A stretch of DNA of 64,000 nt from the NCBI GenBank assembly GCA_029378245.1, contig JARKIF010000005.1, forward strand, positions 2,604,001 to 2,668,000, written 5' to 3'. Shown in pieces: positions 63,201 to 64,000 of this stretch. The notes under the pieces are model-generated. The model did not search any database and was not told the origin of the DNA. It saw only the letters and a list, made by a program, of their open reading frames with translations. How positions within the stretch are numbered: the first letter of the stretch is position 1; each line of letters opens with the position of its first letter. This DNA comes from Roridomyces roridus. Its lineage: Eukaryota; Basidiomycota; Agaricomycetes; Agaricales; Mycenaceae. A program made the position numbers and the translations under genes.

Positions 63201-63355
63201 TTATGGTAGGGTAGGGTGGGCGAGGCGATGTCGTCGTCGTCGGAGGCAGAGGAAGGCACGGGCTCTGCGTCGGCCTGTGCGTCGAGTTGGTCGAGAAGGG
63301 ACTTGTTGAGGAAGCCCTCGTCGGGTTGGGTCGGGGTGAGGGTGGGGAAGGGCAT
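60207..63355 (-). CDS. WHI3/Scw1-type RNA-binding protein (two RRMs)
   Basis: RNA-binding protein of the Whi3 (budding yeast) / Scw1 (fission yeast) group, which binds mRNAs for cell-cycle, polarity and wall genes. A disordered N-terminus (Pro/Gln-rich) precedes RRM1: [14 protein letters not shown], intron, [20 protein letters not shown], a long insert, then [25 protein letters not shown] ... [15 protein letters not shown]. The middle is Gly/Asn/Glu-rich with an RERERR tract and a poly-Gln run. RRM2: [12 protein letters not shown] ... [37 protein letters not shown] ... [15 protein letters not shown], a very strong family match. The intron within RRM1 is 194 nt, long for this window. ATG 63355 is preferred; an in-frame ATG at 63604 would add 83 unusual residues. 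Confidence 0.92.
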
Positions 63356-64000
63356 GGAAGTGTCGGCGACGGGGTGAATGCCGAACGGGAATGTGCCCGG
63401 CGATGGTTCGGAGCGGGGTAAGTAATAGCAAAAGGGGGCGCGATTGGAGAAGAAGATGGATCGTGACTTGTTTGTGAGCATCAACAAACCCAGACCCGTC
63501 TCACGCACAGACCTGTTGCCTTTTTTGGTAAGGTGGCGGTGCACAAAGGGACCTGGGGAGCATCCCCGGCCAAGCAGCGAGGACGCACCATTGTCTGAGC
63601 CCATCGAGTCCCTGTCGTCTCATATTCCTTTGTCCTCATTCTCCCTTGTCCTTGTCACCGGTCGGTTCCCGCTTTACACCGCGGGAGCCACTTGTCCTCG
63701 TTGCCCCTGGACAGAAGCCCTTGTCTAGCCCTCGGACGAGCGCAGGCGTCGCTCCGAGCGTCGAAGAGGAAGAGGGGAGGGTGCAGAGAGCATCGCAGGG
63801 AAAAGAGTGTAGAAGACTCGGATTCAGAGCTAGTCACCAGCGTGACCCATCATTGCCACACACGCCTTGATTGCCACAAAATGTGCAATCCGAGACATGC
63901 GTGTTCACAGCCCCGTTCTGCATTGTTCTCGCTAAGATTCATTCATTTTACATTCATTCTCAATTTAGTACATTGTTCGTCGCGTCCATTGTCCTCTGTC
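63356..64000. other. Upstream region of the WHI3-like gene
   Basis: Contains an in-frame open extension to ATG 63604 whose composition does not look like the disordered N-termini of relatives; it may be 5' UTR or contain an intron. No other gene seen to the window end. Confidence 0.4.

Overview
The window looks like nuclear DNA of a mushroom-forming basidiomycete (Agaricomycetes). Genes lie close together on both strands and are split by many short introns (mostly 45-65 nt) with GTRNGT-type donors, CTNAY-like branch sites and YAG acceptors. The gene content is typical of the group: repeated F-box-like proteins, a fungal-type Tom20, Uds1, WHI3/Scw1, PSY2 and TRM10 homologues, and lineage-restricted hypothetical proteins. 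I saw no bacterial operons and no CRISPR array. Exon structures below were worked out by hand from splice signals and reading frame.

Layout. 1-2.9 kb: two tandem zinc-free medium-chain reductase paralogues; the first is cut by the window edge. 3.9-8.8 kb: one large 15-exon EF-hand/double-ZZ protein. 8.9-11.6 kb: two tandem HNH_2 paralogues, the second shortened and missing a likely catalytic His. 12.7-13.2 kb: a small secreted Cys-rich repeat protein. 13.5-38 kb: mostly housekeeping genes, namely CLPTM1-like, a Pro/Ser-rich unknown, a SET protein, Tom20, Uds1, a broken F-box gene, an S28 peptidase, acyl-protein thioesterase, TRM10, a Sec14-like protein, a GT18 glycosyltransferase and PSY2. 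38-59 kb: an accessory-looking stretch with local tandem repeats, a duplicated F-box gene pair (promoters included) enclosing a HerA/FtsK-like ATPase, a trypsin-fold protein, unknown genes, a tRNA-like element, further F-box genes, an F-box 3'-end relic, and an AAA-ATPase-like gene that reads into that relic. 60-63.4 kb: a WHI3/Scw1-type RNA-binding protein.

How the genes fit together. The housekeeping block covers mitochondrial import (Tom20), ER/Golgi functions (CLPTM1-like, GT18, Sec14-like), depalmitoylation, tRNA m1G9 methylation and PP4 regulation. These are unrelated jobs, as expected in a eukaryotic chromosome. The F-box genes share an N-terminal coiled coil, an F-box and a C-terminal repeat-like region, and would be substrate adaptors of SCF ubiquitin ligases; of five copies, two carry reading-frame lesions.

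Caution on quality. Four conserved genes (Uds1, TRM10, Sec14-like, PSY2) contain one-base frame breaks inside conserved blocks that no intron can explain. Assembly indels and true decay both remain possible and should be separated before any of these genes is called dead.
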